DNA of 64,000 nt, from assembly GCF_014201825.1 (NCBI RefSeq), contig NZ_JACHFJ010000001.1, positions 62,001 through 126,000 of the forward strand, given 5' to 3'. The DNA is from Acidocella aromatica (GTDB taxonomy: Bacteria > Pseudomonadota > Alphaproteobacteria > Acetobacterales > Acetobacteraceae). The position numbers and the translations under genes are program-made. Positions 44,110-52,410 of the stretch are shown one piece after another (position 1 is the first letter of the stretch; each line of letters begins with the position of its first letter). Below the pieces are notes generated by a model. The model was not told the DNA's origin, ran no database searches, and saw nothing but the letters and a program-made list of their open reading frames with translations.

Positions 44110-45525
44110 TTACTTCCCGGTGAGTATCCGCTCCACCAGTTCCTTCACCGTCGGGATGAAGCCATTCGAATAGAACGGGTCGGTGGCGAAGCGGTGCGCA
44201 TTGTGCCCGGCGAACATCAGGTTGTTGTCCATGGCGTCCTCGTCATCCGGCGCGGCATGGGCGATGTTCTGCAGCGACTTCTGAATGCAGAAGCTGCGCG
44301 GATCGGCCTTCTTGCCGTTGTCGTACTCCGGCGGCTCCTGCGACCAGTTGGAGAAGCGGCACTGGCTGAGGCAGCCCATGCAATTCACTTGATCCTCATG
44401 GATCTCCTCGGCCTTTGCGCGGTCCACGAAGATCAGCGTCGAGTCGGGGGTACGCAGCGCCTCGGTGAAGCCCGCATCCTCCCAATCCTTCACCCGCGCA
44501 TAATCCGGTGCGGTGAGATACACGGAACGCTTACGGGCACCGACACCATACTGCACCACATGCTCGCCCACGGGCTCGGGCGAATAGGCCACCTGATGCT
44601 CGTTGCGTTCACGCAGTTCCTGGATGAATTTGTTGTTCACGGCCGAGGAATAGAACCCGGTAGGGGAGAAGCGGTTGAGGAACACGTCGCCCGGCTTGAG
44701 CGTGAGCAGGCGATCCTTCCAACTCTGCGGAATCGGGCTTTCCTTGGTCAGCAGCGGGCGCGTGCCGAACTGGAATGCGATCGGCCCGATCTCCGGGTTG
44801 CCGATATAATCCTGCCACTCCTCCAGCGCCCACACGCCACCGGCCATGATGATCGGCGTCTCGCCCAGGCCAAACTCGCGCATCACCTTGCGCAACGCCA
44901 CGAGGCGGGGGAACGGGGATTCCGGCTTGTTCGGGTCTTCCGAGTTGGAGAGGCCGTTATGCCCACCGGCGAGCCACGGGTCCTCATACACCACGCCGCC
45001 CAGCAGATCAGACACCTTGGAATAAGCGCGTTTCCAAAGCGCCGAGAAGGCACGGCTGGAAGACACGATGGGGTAGTAATGCACGTTGAACTTGGCCGCG
45101 ATCTCGGCGAGGCGATACGGCATGCCAGCACCGCAGGTGATGCCGTTCACGATGCCCTTGGTGCGCTCCAGAATCCCGGTGATGATCCGCTCGGCGCCGC
45201 CCATCTCCCACAGGATGTTGACATGGATGCGCCCCTTGCCGCCGGAAATATCCCAGGCGCGCTGGGCCTGGGCCACGCCACCCTCGATCCCGTAGGCGAT
45301 CAGCTCCTCATGGCGATCACGGCGGGTCTTGCCGTGGTAGATCTGCGGGATGACCTTGCCATCCTTATCGTAACTGTCGGCGTTCACGGCCGAGAAGGTG
45401 CCAGCACCACCGCTGGCCGCCCAATGCCCGGCAGTCATGCCATTGGTCACCGCGACGCCCTTGCCCCCCTCGACCAGAGGAAGAATTTCCGTGCCACCCA
45501 TGCGGATGGCGTTGATAGCCTTCAT
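44110..45525 (-). CDS. Nitronate monooxygenase-like FMN oxidoreductase with C-terminal cysteine cluster
   Basis: About 471 residues. The N-terminal TIM-barrel part matches the 2-nitropropane dioxygenase/NMO family (VTNGMTAGHWAASGGAGTF; later NGITCGAGMPYRLAEIA and MAGGVWALEEW). A C-terminal extension of about 130 residues contains NCMGCLSQCRFSNW with three Cys and a fourth in SFCIQ, an arrangement that could bind zinc or an Fe-S cluster. The extension is absent from small NMOs. The true substrate is unknown. Start ATG 45525 gives the family N-terminus; it is divergent from moeB. Confidence 0.85.
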   Translation of the reverse strand: MKAINAIRMGGTEILPLVEGGKGVAVTNGMTAGHWAASGGAGTFSAVNADSYDKDGKVIPQIYHGKTRRDRHEELIAYGIEGGVAQAQRAWDISGGKGRIHVNILWEMGGAERIITGILERTKGIVNGITCGAGMPYRLAEIAAKFNVHYYPIVSSSRAFSALWKRAYSKVSDLLGGVVYEDPWLAGGHNGLSNSEDPNKPESPFPRLVALRKVMREFGLGETPIIMAGGVWALEEWQDYIGNPEIGPIAFQFGTRPLLTKESPIPQSWKDRLLTLKPGDVFLNRFSPTGFYSSAVNNKFIQELRERNEHQVAYSPEPVGEHVVQYGVGARKRSVYLTAPDYARVKDWEDAGFTEALRTPDSTLIFVDRAKAEEIHEDQVNCMGCLSQCRFSNWSQEPPEYDNGKKADPRSFCIQKSLQNIAHAAPDDEDAMDNNLMFAGHNAHRFATDPFYSNGFIPTVKELVERILTGK

Positions 45526-45665
45526 TAACACTAACCTTGTACGGCCGGACGCCGCCCCAGGATTGGAGCAGTCCCTCAGGCATGCTTGTATTACACATTG
45601 ACATAGGGCGTGAAGTGGTTTGCCAGGGTTTGGCCCCATGCCCGGTACATAATATAGAGCGCGCA

Positions 45666-46421
45666 ATGGAATTTAACCTCTCTGAAAATGAAATTCAGCG
45701 TTACTCGCGGCATATTTTGCTGCGCGAGCTGGGCGGCACCGGCCAGATGAAGCTGAAATCGGCCCGCGTGCTGGTGGTGGGCGCTGGCGGGCTGGGCTCA
45801 CCGCTGGCCCTGTATCTGGCCGCCGCTGGGGTGGGCACCATCGGGCTGGTGGATGCCGACATCGTTGAGCTTTCCAACCTCCAGCGCCAGATCATGCATA
45901 GCATGGCCAGCCTGGGCCAAGCCAAAACGGCTTCGGCCGCCGAGGCGCTGGCGCGGATCAACCCGCTGGTGACCGTGGTGCAACACCAGACCCGGCTGGA
46001 CGCCGATAATGCGGCCGCCCTCCTCGCGAATTACGACATCATCTGCGACGGCACCGACAATTTCGCCACGCGCTTCCTGCTCAACGATGCCTGCGTGGCC
46101 GCGCGCAAGACACTGGTGAGCGCCGCCGTGCTGCGCTTCGAGGGGCAACTCTCCACCTTCAAGCCCCACGAGGGCGGGCCGTGCTATCGCTGCCTGCACC
46201 CCGAGCCGCCGCCCGAAGGGCTGGTGCCCCCCTGCTCCGAGGCTGGGGTGCTGGGTGCTGTGACCGGCGTGATGGGCACGCTGCAAGCCACCGAAGTGCT
46301 CAAGGAAATCACCAGCATCGGCCAGTCCATGTCCGGCTGGTTGCTGGTGTGGAACGCGCTGGACGCGCAATTCCGCAAGATTAAGTTGAAAAAGGACCCC
46401 GCATGCGCCGTCTGTGGCTGA
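45666..46421 (+). CDS. moeB: Molybdopterin-synthase adenylyltransferase (MoeB/ThiF/HesA family)
   Basis: This 251-residue E1-like enzyme adenylates the C-terminus of a ubiquitin-like sulfur carrier. The nucleotide site is in VLVVGAGGLGSPLALYLAAA, catalytic Arg in LSNLQRQIMH and Asp in CDGTDNFATR. Zinc-binding CYRC and the final CAVCG are present. No rhodanese domain follows. Family members serve molybdopterin or thiamin synthesis; MoeB is the likelier reading but ThiF activity cannot be excluded. Its stop overlaps the next gene start by 19 bases. Confidence 0.9.
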   Translation: MEFNLSENEIQRYSRHILLRELGGTGQMKLKSARVLVVGAGGLGSPLALYLAAAGVGTIGLVDADIVELSNLQRQIMHSMASLGQAKTASAAEALARINPLVTVVQHQTRLDADNAAALLANYDIICDGTDNFATRFLLNDACVAARKTLVSAAVLRFEGQLSTFKPHEGGPCYRCLHPEPPPEGLVPPCSEAGVLGAVTGVMGTLQATEVLKEITSIGQSMSGWLLVWNALDAQFRKIKLKKDPACAVCG

Positions 46422-46915
46422 CCCTCCCGCTCCTACTGCTCTGCGCCGCGGCCCCCGATCCGGGCCAGGGCCCAGGCCCCGCCCTTGGCCAGGTGAGCAA
46501 GCTGCCGGTGCCGCGCTTCGTCTCACTGCGCTCGGACCAGGTGAATTTCCGAGCCGGGCCGGGGTTCCAGTATCCGGTAACCTGGGTGTACCAGCGCCAG
46601 GGTCTGCCGGTTGAGATCATCGGGGAGTTCGACGTCTGGCGCCAGATCATGGCCCCCGATGGCGGCACGGGCTGGGTGCATCAGGCCACCATCCGCGCCC
46701 GCCGGAGCTTTTACGTGACCGCCACCCAAGCTCTGCTGCACGCCAATCCCAGTCCCGGCAGCGCCGTGGTTGCTTACCTCAACCAGGGCGTGAGCGGCGA
46801 GCTTTTACGCTGCGATGCGGGAGCCGATTTCTGCAAGGTTTCCACCGGACACGAGACAGGCTATCTGGCGCGCACCGATTTCTGGGGCACCTTCACCGGC
46901 GAGGCCGTGAAGTAG
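46403..46915 (+). CDS. Exported SH3-like domain protein
   Basis: This 170-residue protein has a signal peptide MRRLWLTLPLLLLCAAAPDP and then two bacterial SH3-like domains: SLRSDQVNFRAGPGFQYPV with the WRQI and GWVHQ strands, and a second ending TGYLARTDFWG. This family is commonly annotated as an SH3 domain protein of the periplasm; SH3b domains often bind cell-wall peptides. The start lies inside the moeB reading frame, so translation is probably coupled. Confidence 0.9.
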   Translation: MRRLWLTLPLLLLCAAAPDPGQGPGPALGQVSKLPVPRFVSLRSDQVNFRAGPGFQYPVTWVYQRQGLPVEIIGEFDVWRQIMAPDGGTGWVHQATIRARRSFYVTATQALLHANPSPGSAVVAYLNQGVSGELLRCDAGADFCKVSTGHETGYLARTDFWGTFTGEAVK

Positions 46916-47032
46916 CCGCGACGATTTTCCAGTTTTCCACAGAAAAGGACTCGGGCAAGCTGCCCTAGATATTGCGAGATATACCCCTCACCTCTACTGT
47001 ATTTGGTAGCAGCAACAGGGAGACCCCACGAC

Positions 47033-47482
47033 ATGGAGTGGACAGACGAGACCATCGCCAAGCTCAGGGCGCTATGGGCCGAAGGCCTTTCGACCGCCGA
47101 GATCGGCCGCCGTTTGAACATTTCCAAGAACGCCGTGGTCGGCAAGGCGCACCGCCTGAACTTACCTGCGCGTCCCTCGCCCATCCGCCGGCTGGAGGGT
47201 GACGCCACCCCGCGCCAAGCCGCGCCCAAGCGCACCCAGGGCCCCACGCTGCCGCCACTCGCCGCTTCCATCGGCGCGCCCGTGCCGGCGCTACGCGCCA
47301 TCATGCCAGCCGCTAAGTCCAGCAGTCCGCGTGCCACCCCCTGCTGCTGGCCGATCGGCGAGCCCGGCAAGCCGAGCTTCCATTTCTGCAACGCCGCCGC
47401 CGCAACTGGTAAGCCCTATTGCGAGGAGCACGCCTCCATCGCCTATGTGCGCGTGCGCGATAAGCGCGAAGACGCGGCGTAA
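47033..47482 (+). CDS. gcrA: Cell-cycle regulator GcrA
   Basis: This 149-residue alphaproteobacterial transcription co-activator works with sigma-70 at CcrM-methylated GANTC promoters (family knowledge). The N-terminus EWTDETIAKLRALW then GLSTAEIGRRLNISKNAVVG forms the DNA-binding helices. A Pro-rich linker leads to the conserved C-terminal cysteine region CCWPIGEPGKP and CEEHASIAYV. ATG 47033 gives the invariant M-x-W-T-D-E start. No ccrM is in the window. Confidence 0.97.
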   Translation: MEWTDETIAKLRALWAEGLSTAEIGRRLNISKNAVVGKAHRLNLPARPSPIRRLEGDATPRQAAPKRTQGPTLPPLAASIGAPVPALRAIMPAAKSSSPRATPCCWPIGEPGKPSFHFCNAAAATGKPYCEEHASIAYVRVRDKREDAA

Positions 47483-47668
47483 GCCACTCTATCGCTGCGG
47501 CAACTTACGTTAACAGAAAGAGCCTGCCGTTTACGTAAACCACCGCTGCGCCGCAGCACTTCTTTTGATTGATCACCGTAACCATTTCGAATAGCCTGCG
47601 CCCGTCGGCAGTCATCGCCGGCGGACGTGAAGAATGCTCGGAACAGCCGGGCCAAGAAAGGTATCGAG

Positions 47669-47908
47669 ATGGAAACGATGCAGGACAACCAAAAGGGCGC
47701 CGCACTCACCGGCATTGTGAAGTGGTTCAACCCCGGGAAGGGGTACGGCTTCATCGCCCCGGACACCGGCGGAAATGATATTTTTGTGCATATCAGTGCC
47801 GTTCAGCACGCAGGCCTGCGCAAGCTGAACGAGGGTGAGCGGGTGCGCTTCGCCCTGCAGCAGCGAGAAGGCCGCGTAGCTGCCATCGGCATCGAACGTC
47901 TCCACTAA
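47669..47908 (+). CDS. Cold-shock domain protein
   Basis: This 79-residue single cold-shock domain RNA chaperone has TGIVKWFNPGKGYGFIAPD (RNP1 KGYGFI) and DIFVHISAV (RNP2). AAAGG lies 6 bases before ATG 47669. The leader of roughly 180 bases after gcrA contains the partly complementary TTACGTTAAC and GTTTACGTAA, which could fold the leader as in other cold-shock mRNAs (inference). A terminator hairpin follows. Confidence 0.95.
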   Translation: METMQDNQKGAALTGIVKWFNPGKGYGFIAPDTGGNDIFVHISAVQHAGLRKLNEGERVRFALQQREGRVAAIGIERLH

Positions 47909-47936
47909 GCCTTCCACACATACCAAGCCATATGCC

Positions 47937-47968
47937 AGGCCAGCGGGCGAACCCCGCTGGCCTTTGCA
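47937..47968 (+). terminator. Hairpin terminator after the cold-shock gene
   Basis: AGGCCAGCGGG (47937-47947) pairs with CCCGCTGGCCT (47953-47963) around CGAAC. The T run is interrupted (TTTGCAATTT). Confidence 0.8.
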
Positions 47969-48035
47969 ATTTATAGGCAAGTGACGAGCGTCTCGTAATG
48001 ATATAGAGCTTCGGCACCACGGAGCATGTATATAC

Positions 48036-49427
48036 ATGAGCAGACACATCGCGGGGCTGAGGGTTGATGCAGACATTACGGGACTGCCCCTGCACGGCGT
48101 GCGGCCAGACGGGCTGACGGCCCTTCTGCCAGACCTCCCCGGTGCCGTCTCGGCCGCGCAGTTACAAAACTTCACCGCGGCAACCGGCCAGGTCCTTCTG
48201 CTGGCCGATTCCACCGGCGCAATCGCCCGCGCCCTGGTTGGGCTAGGCGAAGCCCCAGCCCTGCACGGCTTCGGCGCCGCTGCGTTCGGCCTGCCCCCCG
48301 GCAGTGTGTGGAGCATCGCTCCCGGCAATTACTCCCCGGAGGACGCAGCGCTTGGCTTCCTGCTCGGCGCATACCGCTTCGACCGGCTGAAGAACAAGAA
48401 AGCAACCCCCGCCCTTCTGGCCTCGGCCTGCGTCCCGGAACGCGCCACCATCCTCGCCAGCGCCGCCATATTGGCGCGCGACCTGATCAACACTCCAGCC
48501 AACCTGCTCGGCCCGGCGGAACTTGCCGACGCCGCGATGCAGCTTGCCGCGCGCCACGGTGCGCAAGCGGAACGCATCAATGGCGATGCCCTCACCGCTC
48601 GTTATCCAACCGTCGCCGCCGTCGGCGCTGGTTCCGACCGCGCACCGGAAGTCGTCGTTCTGCGCTGGCAAGGAAGCAGCGCCAGCGAAATGTCGCCGCT
48701 CGTTTCACTTTGCGGGAAAGGTGTATGTTTCGATACAGGCGGTTACGATTTGAAGCCAAGCTCTGCAATGCTGCGCATGAAAAAAGACATGGGTGGTGCT
48801 GCGATCATGCTCGCCGTTGCAGAATCGGTAATGTTGTTAAATCTACCAATTAGATTAGAATTGCGTATTGGCTGCGTCGAAAACAGTGTCTCAGGCCATG
48901 CCATGCGCCCGTCCGATGTGTTGCGCACGCGTTCTGGCCTCTCCGTCGAGGTTGGTAACACCGACGCCGAAGGGCGCCTCGTACTGTGCGACCTTCTCGC
49001 CGAAGCCTCCGAAACTTCCCCACATTGGCTCATTGACGCAGCAACCCTGACCGGCGCCGCGCGCGTGGCTTTGGGCCCTGATCTTCCCGCGTTATTCTGC
49101 AATGACGAAAAAATGGCGAGCATTTTCCTTCATTCCGGGATCGTTGCGGCAGAACCGTTCTGGCGCCTCCCCCTTCACGAAGGCTACGCCTCTTGGCTTG
49201 ACAGCCCGGTTGCTGATCTTTCCAATGTTTCCAGCAAGCCGCATGCCGGCGCCATCACCGCCGCTTTATTCCTTAGCCGTTTTGTTTCACGAAATGTTTC
49301 ATGGGCGCATATCGATGTTTACGCCTGGAACGATTCATCCCGCCCCGGCCGGCCGGAAGGTGGCGAGGCGCAAACTCTGCGCGCACTCACCACCGCGCTT
49401 GAGACCCTTTCCCGCGGCGCAACATAG
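48036..49427 (+). CDS. Leucyl aminopeptidase family M17 protein
   Basis: This 463-residue enzyme releases N-terminal amino acids using two metal ions. The catalytic domain shows GKGVCFDTGGYDLKP (metal and Lys), MKKDMGGAA, the signature VGNTDAEGRLVLCDLL and later IDAATLTGAA. The N-terminal domain is short and diverged. It is cytosolic. Neighbours give no link. GC drops toward the 3' end (for example around 48770-48870 and in the gap that follows), suggesting a compositional edge. Confidence 0.93.
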   Translation: MSRHIAGLRVDADITGLPLHGVRPDGLTALLPDLPGAVSAAQLQNFTAATGQVLLLADSTGAIARALVGLGEAPALHGFGAAAFGLPPGSVWSIAPGNYSPEDAALGFLLGAYRFDRLKNKKATPALLASACVPERATILASAAILARDLINTPANLLGPAELADAAMQLAARHGAQAERINGDALTARYPTVAAVGAGSDRAPEVVVLRWQGSSASEMSPLVSLCGKGVCFDTGGYDLKPSSAMLRMKKDMGGAAIMLAVAESVMLLNLPIRLELRIGCVENSVSGHAMRPSDVLRTRSGLSVEVGNTDAEGRLVLCDLLAEASETSPHWLIDAATLTGAARVALGPDLPALFCNDEKMASIFLHSGIVAAEPFWRLPLHEGYASWLDSPVADLSNVSSKPHAGAITAALFLSRFVSRNVSWAHIDVYAWNDSSRPGRPEGGEAQTLRALTTALETLSRGAT

Positions 49428-49812
49428 CTCATACATTTTGTGATAGCGGCTACGCGTTTTCATCAATCATGAAACAAATTTTCGACATGTTAGCATCCAA
49501 GCCACAAACTAATGTTGTTTTTTGATACAGCCCGGATTGCAAGGATGCCTTTTCTACCCACATGAGTTGTTGAAATGAACGCTTACTTTCCTGTTACTTC
49601 CTAGTAGTTGTACCGTTTTATTTCGATATTTCGTTAAGCACACTTGCCGAAATGACTAAGCGTTAATAAAATGGACAAAGATTTTGTATCTATCTGTTAG
49701 AAGCTATTGGAATTTCGTGATCAGATAGTGTACTGATCGTTTACCGTATCGGTTGCCTGAATTCATATCGGTGGCATCCGTGTATCTTCGCTTCATTAAG
49801 GACCAACAGAAT
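49428..49812. other. A/T-rich intergenic stretch of 385 bases with a palindrome before the MarR gene
   Basis: This is the most A/T-rich gap in the window. I see no convincing coding frame or RNA gene in it. It ends with GATCAG (49719-49724) and CTGATC (49733-49738), an inverted repeat spaced by 8 bases, 75 bases before ATG 49813. The repeat is a candidate operator for the MarR protein encoded next. Confidence 0.5.
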
Positions 49813-50193
49813 ATGGCTGCTGCGCCACTCTCTTCCGACCAACTTGTCGGGATTCTTCGGGACACTATTGTTTCTCTCGTCCGCCGCGACGGGGTCGATC
49901 TTTCCGCCCGCCAGCTTGGCGTGTTTCTTACCTGTTACCTGACCGACGGCGCCCACACCGTCCGCGGCCTTGCCCAGGAGCTTAACGTATCGAAGCCGGC
50001 GATCACCCGCGCGCTCGACCGTCTGACCGAGCTGGATTTCATCCGCCGCAAGGTCGATCCCTCCGACCGCCGCAGCGTGCTGGTGCAGCGCACCGTTAAG
50101 GGGGCTGCTTTCCTGCGTGAAACGCGCCATATTATGGCCGATGCTCTCGCTGCCAACAAAACCGAAGCCGCCAGCCGCCGCGCCGCTGGCTAA
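49813..50193 (+). CDS. MarR-type winged-helix regulator
   Basis: About 126 residues, with a winged-helix fold of the MarR class: SARQLGVFLTCYL, then VRGLAQELNVSKPAITRALD (recognition helix) and LDFIRRKVDPSDRRSVLVQ (wing). ATG 49813 is used; a longer form from TTG 49753 is less likely because MAAAPLSSDQL is a sensible N-terminus. The 3' end overlaps the next gene by 53 bases in another frame. The ligand is unknown. Confidence 0.88.
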   Translation: MAAAPLSSDQLVGILRDTIVSLVRRDGVDLSARQLGVFLTCYLTDGAHTVRGLAQELNVSKPAITRALDRLTELDFIRRKVDPSDRRSVLVQRTVKGAAFLRETRHIMADALAANKTEAASRRAAG

Positions 50194-50839
50194 ACGCAAC
50201 ATTAGCCGCCGGTTCGCACTGGCGGGATTGCTCTTAGGGCTTAGTCTGGCCGCCCCCGCACGGGCCCAGACTACCCCTATGCAGCTCAATGCTGCCGATC
50301 AGCAGCTTATTTCGCAGGTCGAAAGCTATCTGAACGAACAAACAGGGCTGACCGCGAATTTCCTGCAGGTCGCCTGGGATGGTTCGACTCGCACGGGCAA
50401 GGCATGGCTGCAACGGCCCGGCCGCATGCGCTTTGAATACGACCCGCCAGATCCGGAACTGCTCGTCGCCGGTTTCGGAGTGCTCGTCTATCACGACCCC
50501 GCCCTGGACCAGACCACCTACATCCCGCTCGACAGCACCCCGCTTGGCATTCTGCTGGCCACGCATGTCAACCTGACCTCGGCCAATGTCAGCGTCACCG
50601 GCATCGACCGCGAGCCCGGTGAATACGACATCACCCTGATCCGCAAGAACAAGGCCGCCCAGGGCACGCTTACCCTGGTGTTTGGCACCAACCCACTGCA
50701 ACTGCGCCAATGGGTGGTTACCGATGCCCAGGGCAAGCAAACCCGCGTCAGCCTGTATGACGTGCTGCCCGGCGGGCCGTACCCGGACAAGCTGTTCCAG
50801 TACAACCGCCCTGCTAACCCGGCGCATCACGGGGGGTAG
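50141..50839 (+). CDS. LolA-like outer-membrane lipoprotein carrier
   Basis: A periplasmic protein of about 232 residues. The N-terminal extension precedes a signal peptide in ISRRFALAGLLLGLSLAAPARAQ with cleavage after ARA. The mature part has the LolA beta-barrel pattern: LTANFLQVAWDGSTRTGKAW near the start, then the RFEYDPPDPELLVA stretch and LRQWVVTDAQGKQTRVSL near the end. It would escort lipoproteins from LolCDE to the outer membrane. ATG 50141 lies inside the marR frame (53-base overlap), indicating coupled expression. Confidence 0.9.
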   Translation: MLSLPTKPKPPAAAPLAKRNISRRFALAGLLLGLSLAAPARAQTTPMQLNAADQQLISQVESYLNEQTGLTANFLQVAWDGSTRTGKAWLQRPGRMRFEYDPPDPELLVAGFGVLVYHDPALDQTTYIPLDSTPLGILLATHVNLTSANVSVTGIDREPGEYDITLIRKNKAAQGTLTLVFGTNPLQLRQWVVTDAQGKQTRVSLYDVLPGGPYPDKLFQYNRPANPAHHGG

Positions 50840-50870
50840 TTTTTCCCCCAAGCTGCGCTAGGAAGGAGCG

Positions 50871-51671
50871 ATGCAACTCACCATCGCCACCTGGAACATT
50901 AACTCGCTGCGCCTGCGCCAGGCGCATCTGCACAAGCTAGTCGCTGAACTCTCGCCGGATGTCATCTGCCTGCAAGAGACCAAGGTGCCGGACGAGTTGT
51001 TCCCCGAGGGCATCGCCCAAGCCATTAATTTCCCCCATGTGCTCAAGCGGGGCATGAAGGGCTATAACGGCGTGGCGATCCTCTCGCGCCTGCCGCTTAC
51101 CCTGGCCGAGAACACGCCCGATTGGTGCGGCAAGTCCGATTGCCGCCACCTCTCCGCCGAAGTGGCCACGGGCGGCGCGCCAGTCACCGTGCATAATTTC
51201 TACGTTCCCGCAGGCGGCGACATCCCCGACCGGACGCAAAACGAGAAATTCGCCCACAAGCTTGATTTTCTAGCCGAGACGACGGCGCATTTCGCCAAAT
51301 ATCCGCCCCGGCGCGCCGTGCTTGTGGGTGATCTCAATATCGCGCCTCTGGAGCATGACGTCTGGAGCCACAAACAGTTGCTCGGCGTCGTCAGCCACAC
51401 GCCGGTGGAGGTGGAGGGGCTGAATGCCTGGATGGCCCAGGGCTGGCACGATGCAGTGCGCCATTTCGTGCCGCCGGCCGAAAAGCTCTACACATGGTGG
51501 TCCTACCGCAACCGCGACTGGGCAGCTTCCGACCGTGGACGCCGCCTCGACCATATCTGGGTGACCCAGGACCTCTCCGCCGAACTTAAGAGCTACAAAA
51601 TTCTGCGCGAGGCCCGGAGCTGGGAGCAGCCCTCGGACCATGTTCCGGTTGCCGTCACGTTAAGTGTGTGA
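50871..51671 (+). CDS. xthA: Exodeoxyribonuclease III
   Basis: This 266-residue AP endonuclease / 3'-5' exonuclease of base-excision repair shows ATWNINSLRLR, then the metal-binding Glu in CLQETKVPD, later LVGDLNIAPLEHDVW, WWSYRNRDW and finally RRLDHIW with SDHVPV (catalytic His). AAGGAG precedes ATG 50871 at good spacing. The length matches the family. Confidence 0.96.
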   Translation: MQLTIATWNINSLRLRQAHLHKLVAELSPDVICLQETKVPDELFPEGIAQAINFPHVLKRGMKGYNGVAILSRLPLTLAENTPDWCGKSDCRHLSAEVATGGAPVTVHNFYVPAGGDIPDRTQNEKFAHKLDFLAETTAHFAKYPPRRAVLVGDLNIAPLEHDVWSHKQLLGVVSHTPVEVEGLNAWMAQGWHDAVRHFVPPAEKLYTWWSYRNRDWAASDRGRRLDHIWVTQDLSAELKSYKILREARSWEQPSDHVPVAVTLSV

Positions 51672-51757
51672 CGCGAATGAAGCATGGCTCAGGTTTAAAA
51701 TATTCGTAACAATAAAGGCTCATTCGCGCCCATATAGCGGGCCGACGGAGCCTTTAG

Positions 51758-51838
51758 ATGAGATTCACCCTCCCCAAACCCGCGATCCTCGGCCTTGCCT
51801 TTCTAGTGGGCATGGCCATCGCCGCCCTGACTGGGTAA
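51758..51838 (+). CDS. Tiny membrane peptide (26 residues)
   Basis: ATG 51758 has GGAG 7 bases upstream and opens a 26-codon frame ending TAA at 51836-51838. The product starts MRFTLPKPAILG and has one hydrophobic stretch up to AIAALTG, enough for one membrane pass. The leader TTTAAAATATTCGTAACA before it is A/T-rich and promoter-like. Such peptides are often missed in annotation. The function is unknown. Confidence 0.55.
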   Translation: MRFTLPKPAILGLAFLVGMAIAALTG

Positions 51839-51843
51839 GACCG

Positions 51844-52407
51844 CTACTCAGCCTCGGGCGGAAATTCCACACGCCAGTTCCCGTCTTCAGGCAGGCAGAG
51901 CATCGGCACCGCGTTCCTGGTCAACCCCTGCTTGGGCAGCCCCATCAGATCCCGCACCGCGCGGAAAATCCCGCCATGCGCCACGATCAGCAGTGGCCCC
52001 GGCATTGCGGTGAGCACGCGCTCCATAGCGTCTTCCACGCGCAGCAGCACCTCTGCGAAGCTCTCCGCCCCTTCGGGCGTATTCCGCCCCTCCAGCCATT
52101 CGCTGAACCACGGATAGAGCGGCTTGCCTTCCATGCCGCCGAACACCACCTCACGCAGCCCGGGCTCAAACTCCACGGGCAGGTTCAGGAACTCGTTGAT
52201 GATGCTCGCGGTCTGGCGGGTACGCTGCATCGGCGAGCAGATGATCGTGGTAATCCCCCGCCCAGCCAGCATCGGCCCCGCAATGGCGGCCTGTGCCCGG
52301 CCGGTGGCGTTGAGTGAAGTATCCAGCGCCCCCTGGCTCAGCCCGGCGGCGTTGTAATCGGTCTCGCCATGGCGAAGAAACCAGAACGGGACCTGGGGCA
52401 GCGCCAA
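51844..52407 (-). CDS. Histidine phosphatase superfamily protein (phosphoglycerate mutase-like)
   Basis: This 187-residue protein has catalytic RHGETDYN near the N-terminus, SPMQRTRQTA with a second Arg, a Glu in LREVVFGGMEGK and the second His in IVAHGGIF. The architecture is of the cofactor-dependent phosphatase branch, whose substrates include cobalamin precursors and sugar phosphates; none can be assigned. It is followed by no gene on the same strand; the tiny membrane peptide converges on it. Confidence 0.92.
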   Translation of the reverse strand: MALPQVPFWFLRHGETDYNAAGLSQGALDTSLNATGRAQAAIAGPMLAGRGITTIICSPMQRTRQTASIINEFLNLPVEFEPGLREVVFGGMEGKPLYPWFSEWLEGRNTPEGAESFAEVLLRVEDAMERVLTAMPGPLLIVAHGGIFRAVRDLMGLPKQGLTRNAVPMLCLPEDGNWRVEFPPEAE

Positions 52408-52410
52408 GGC

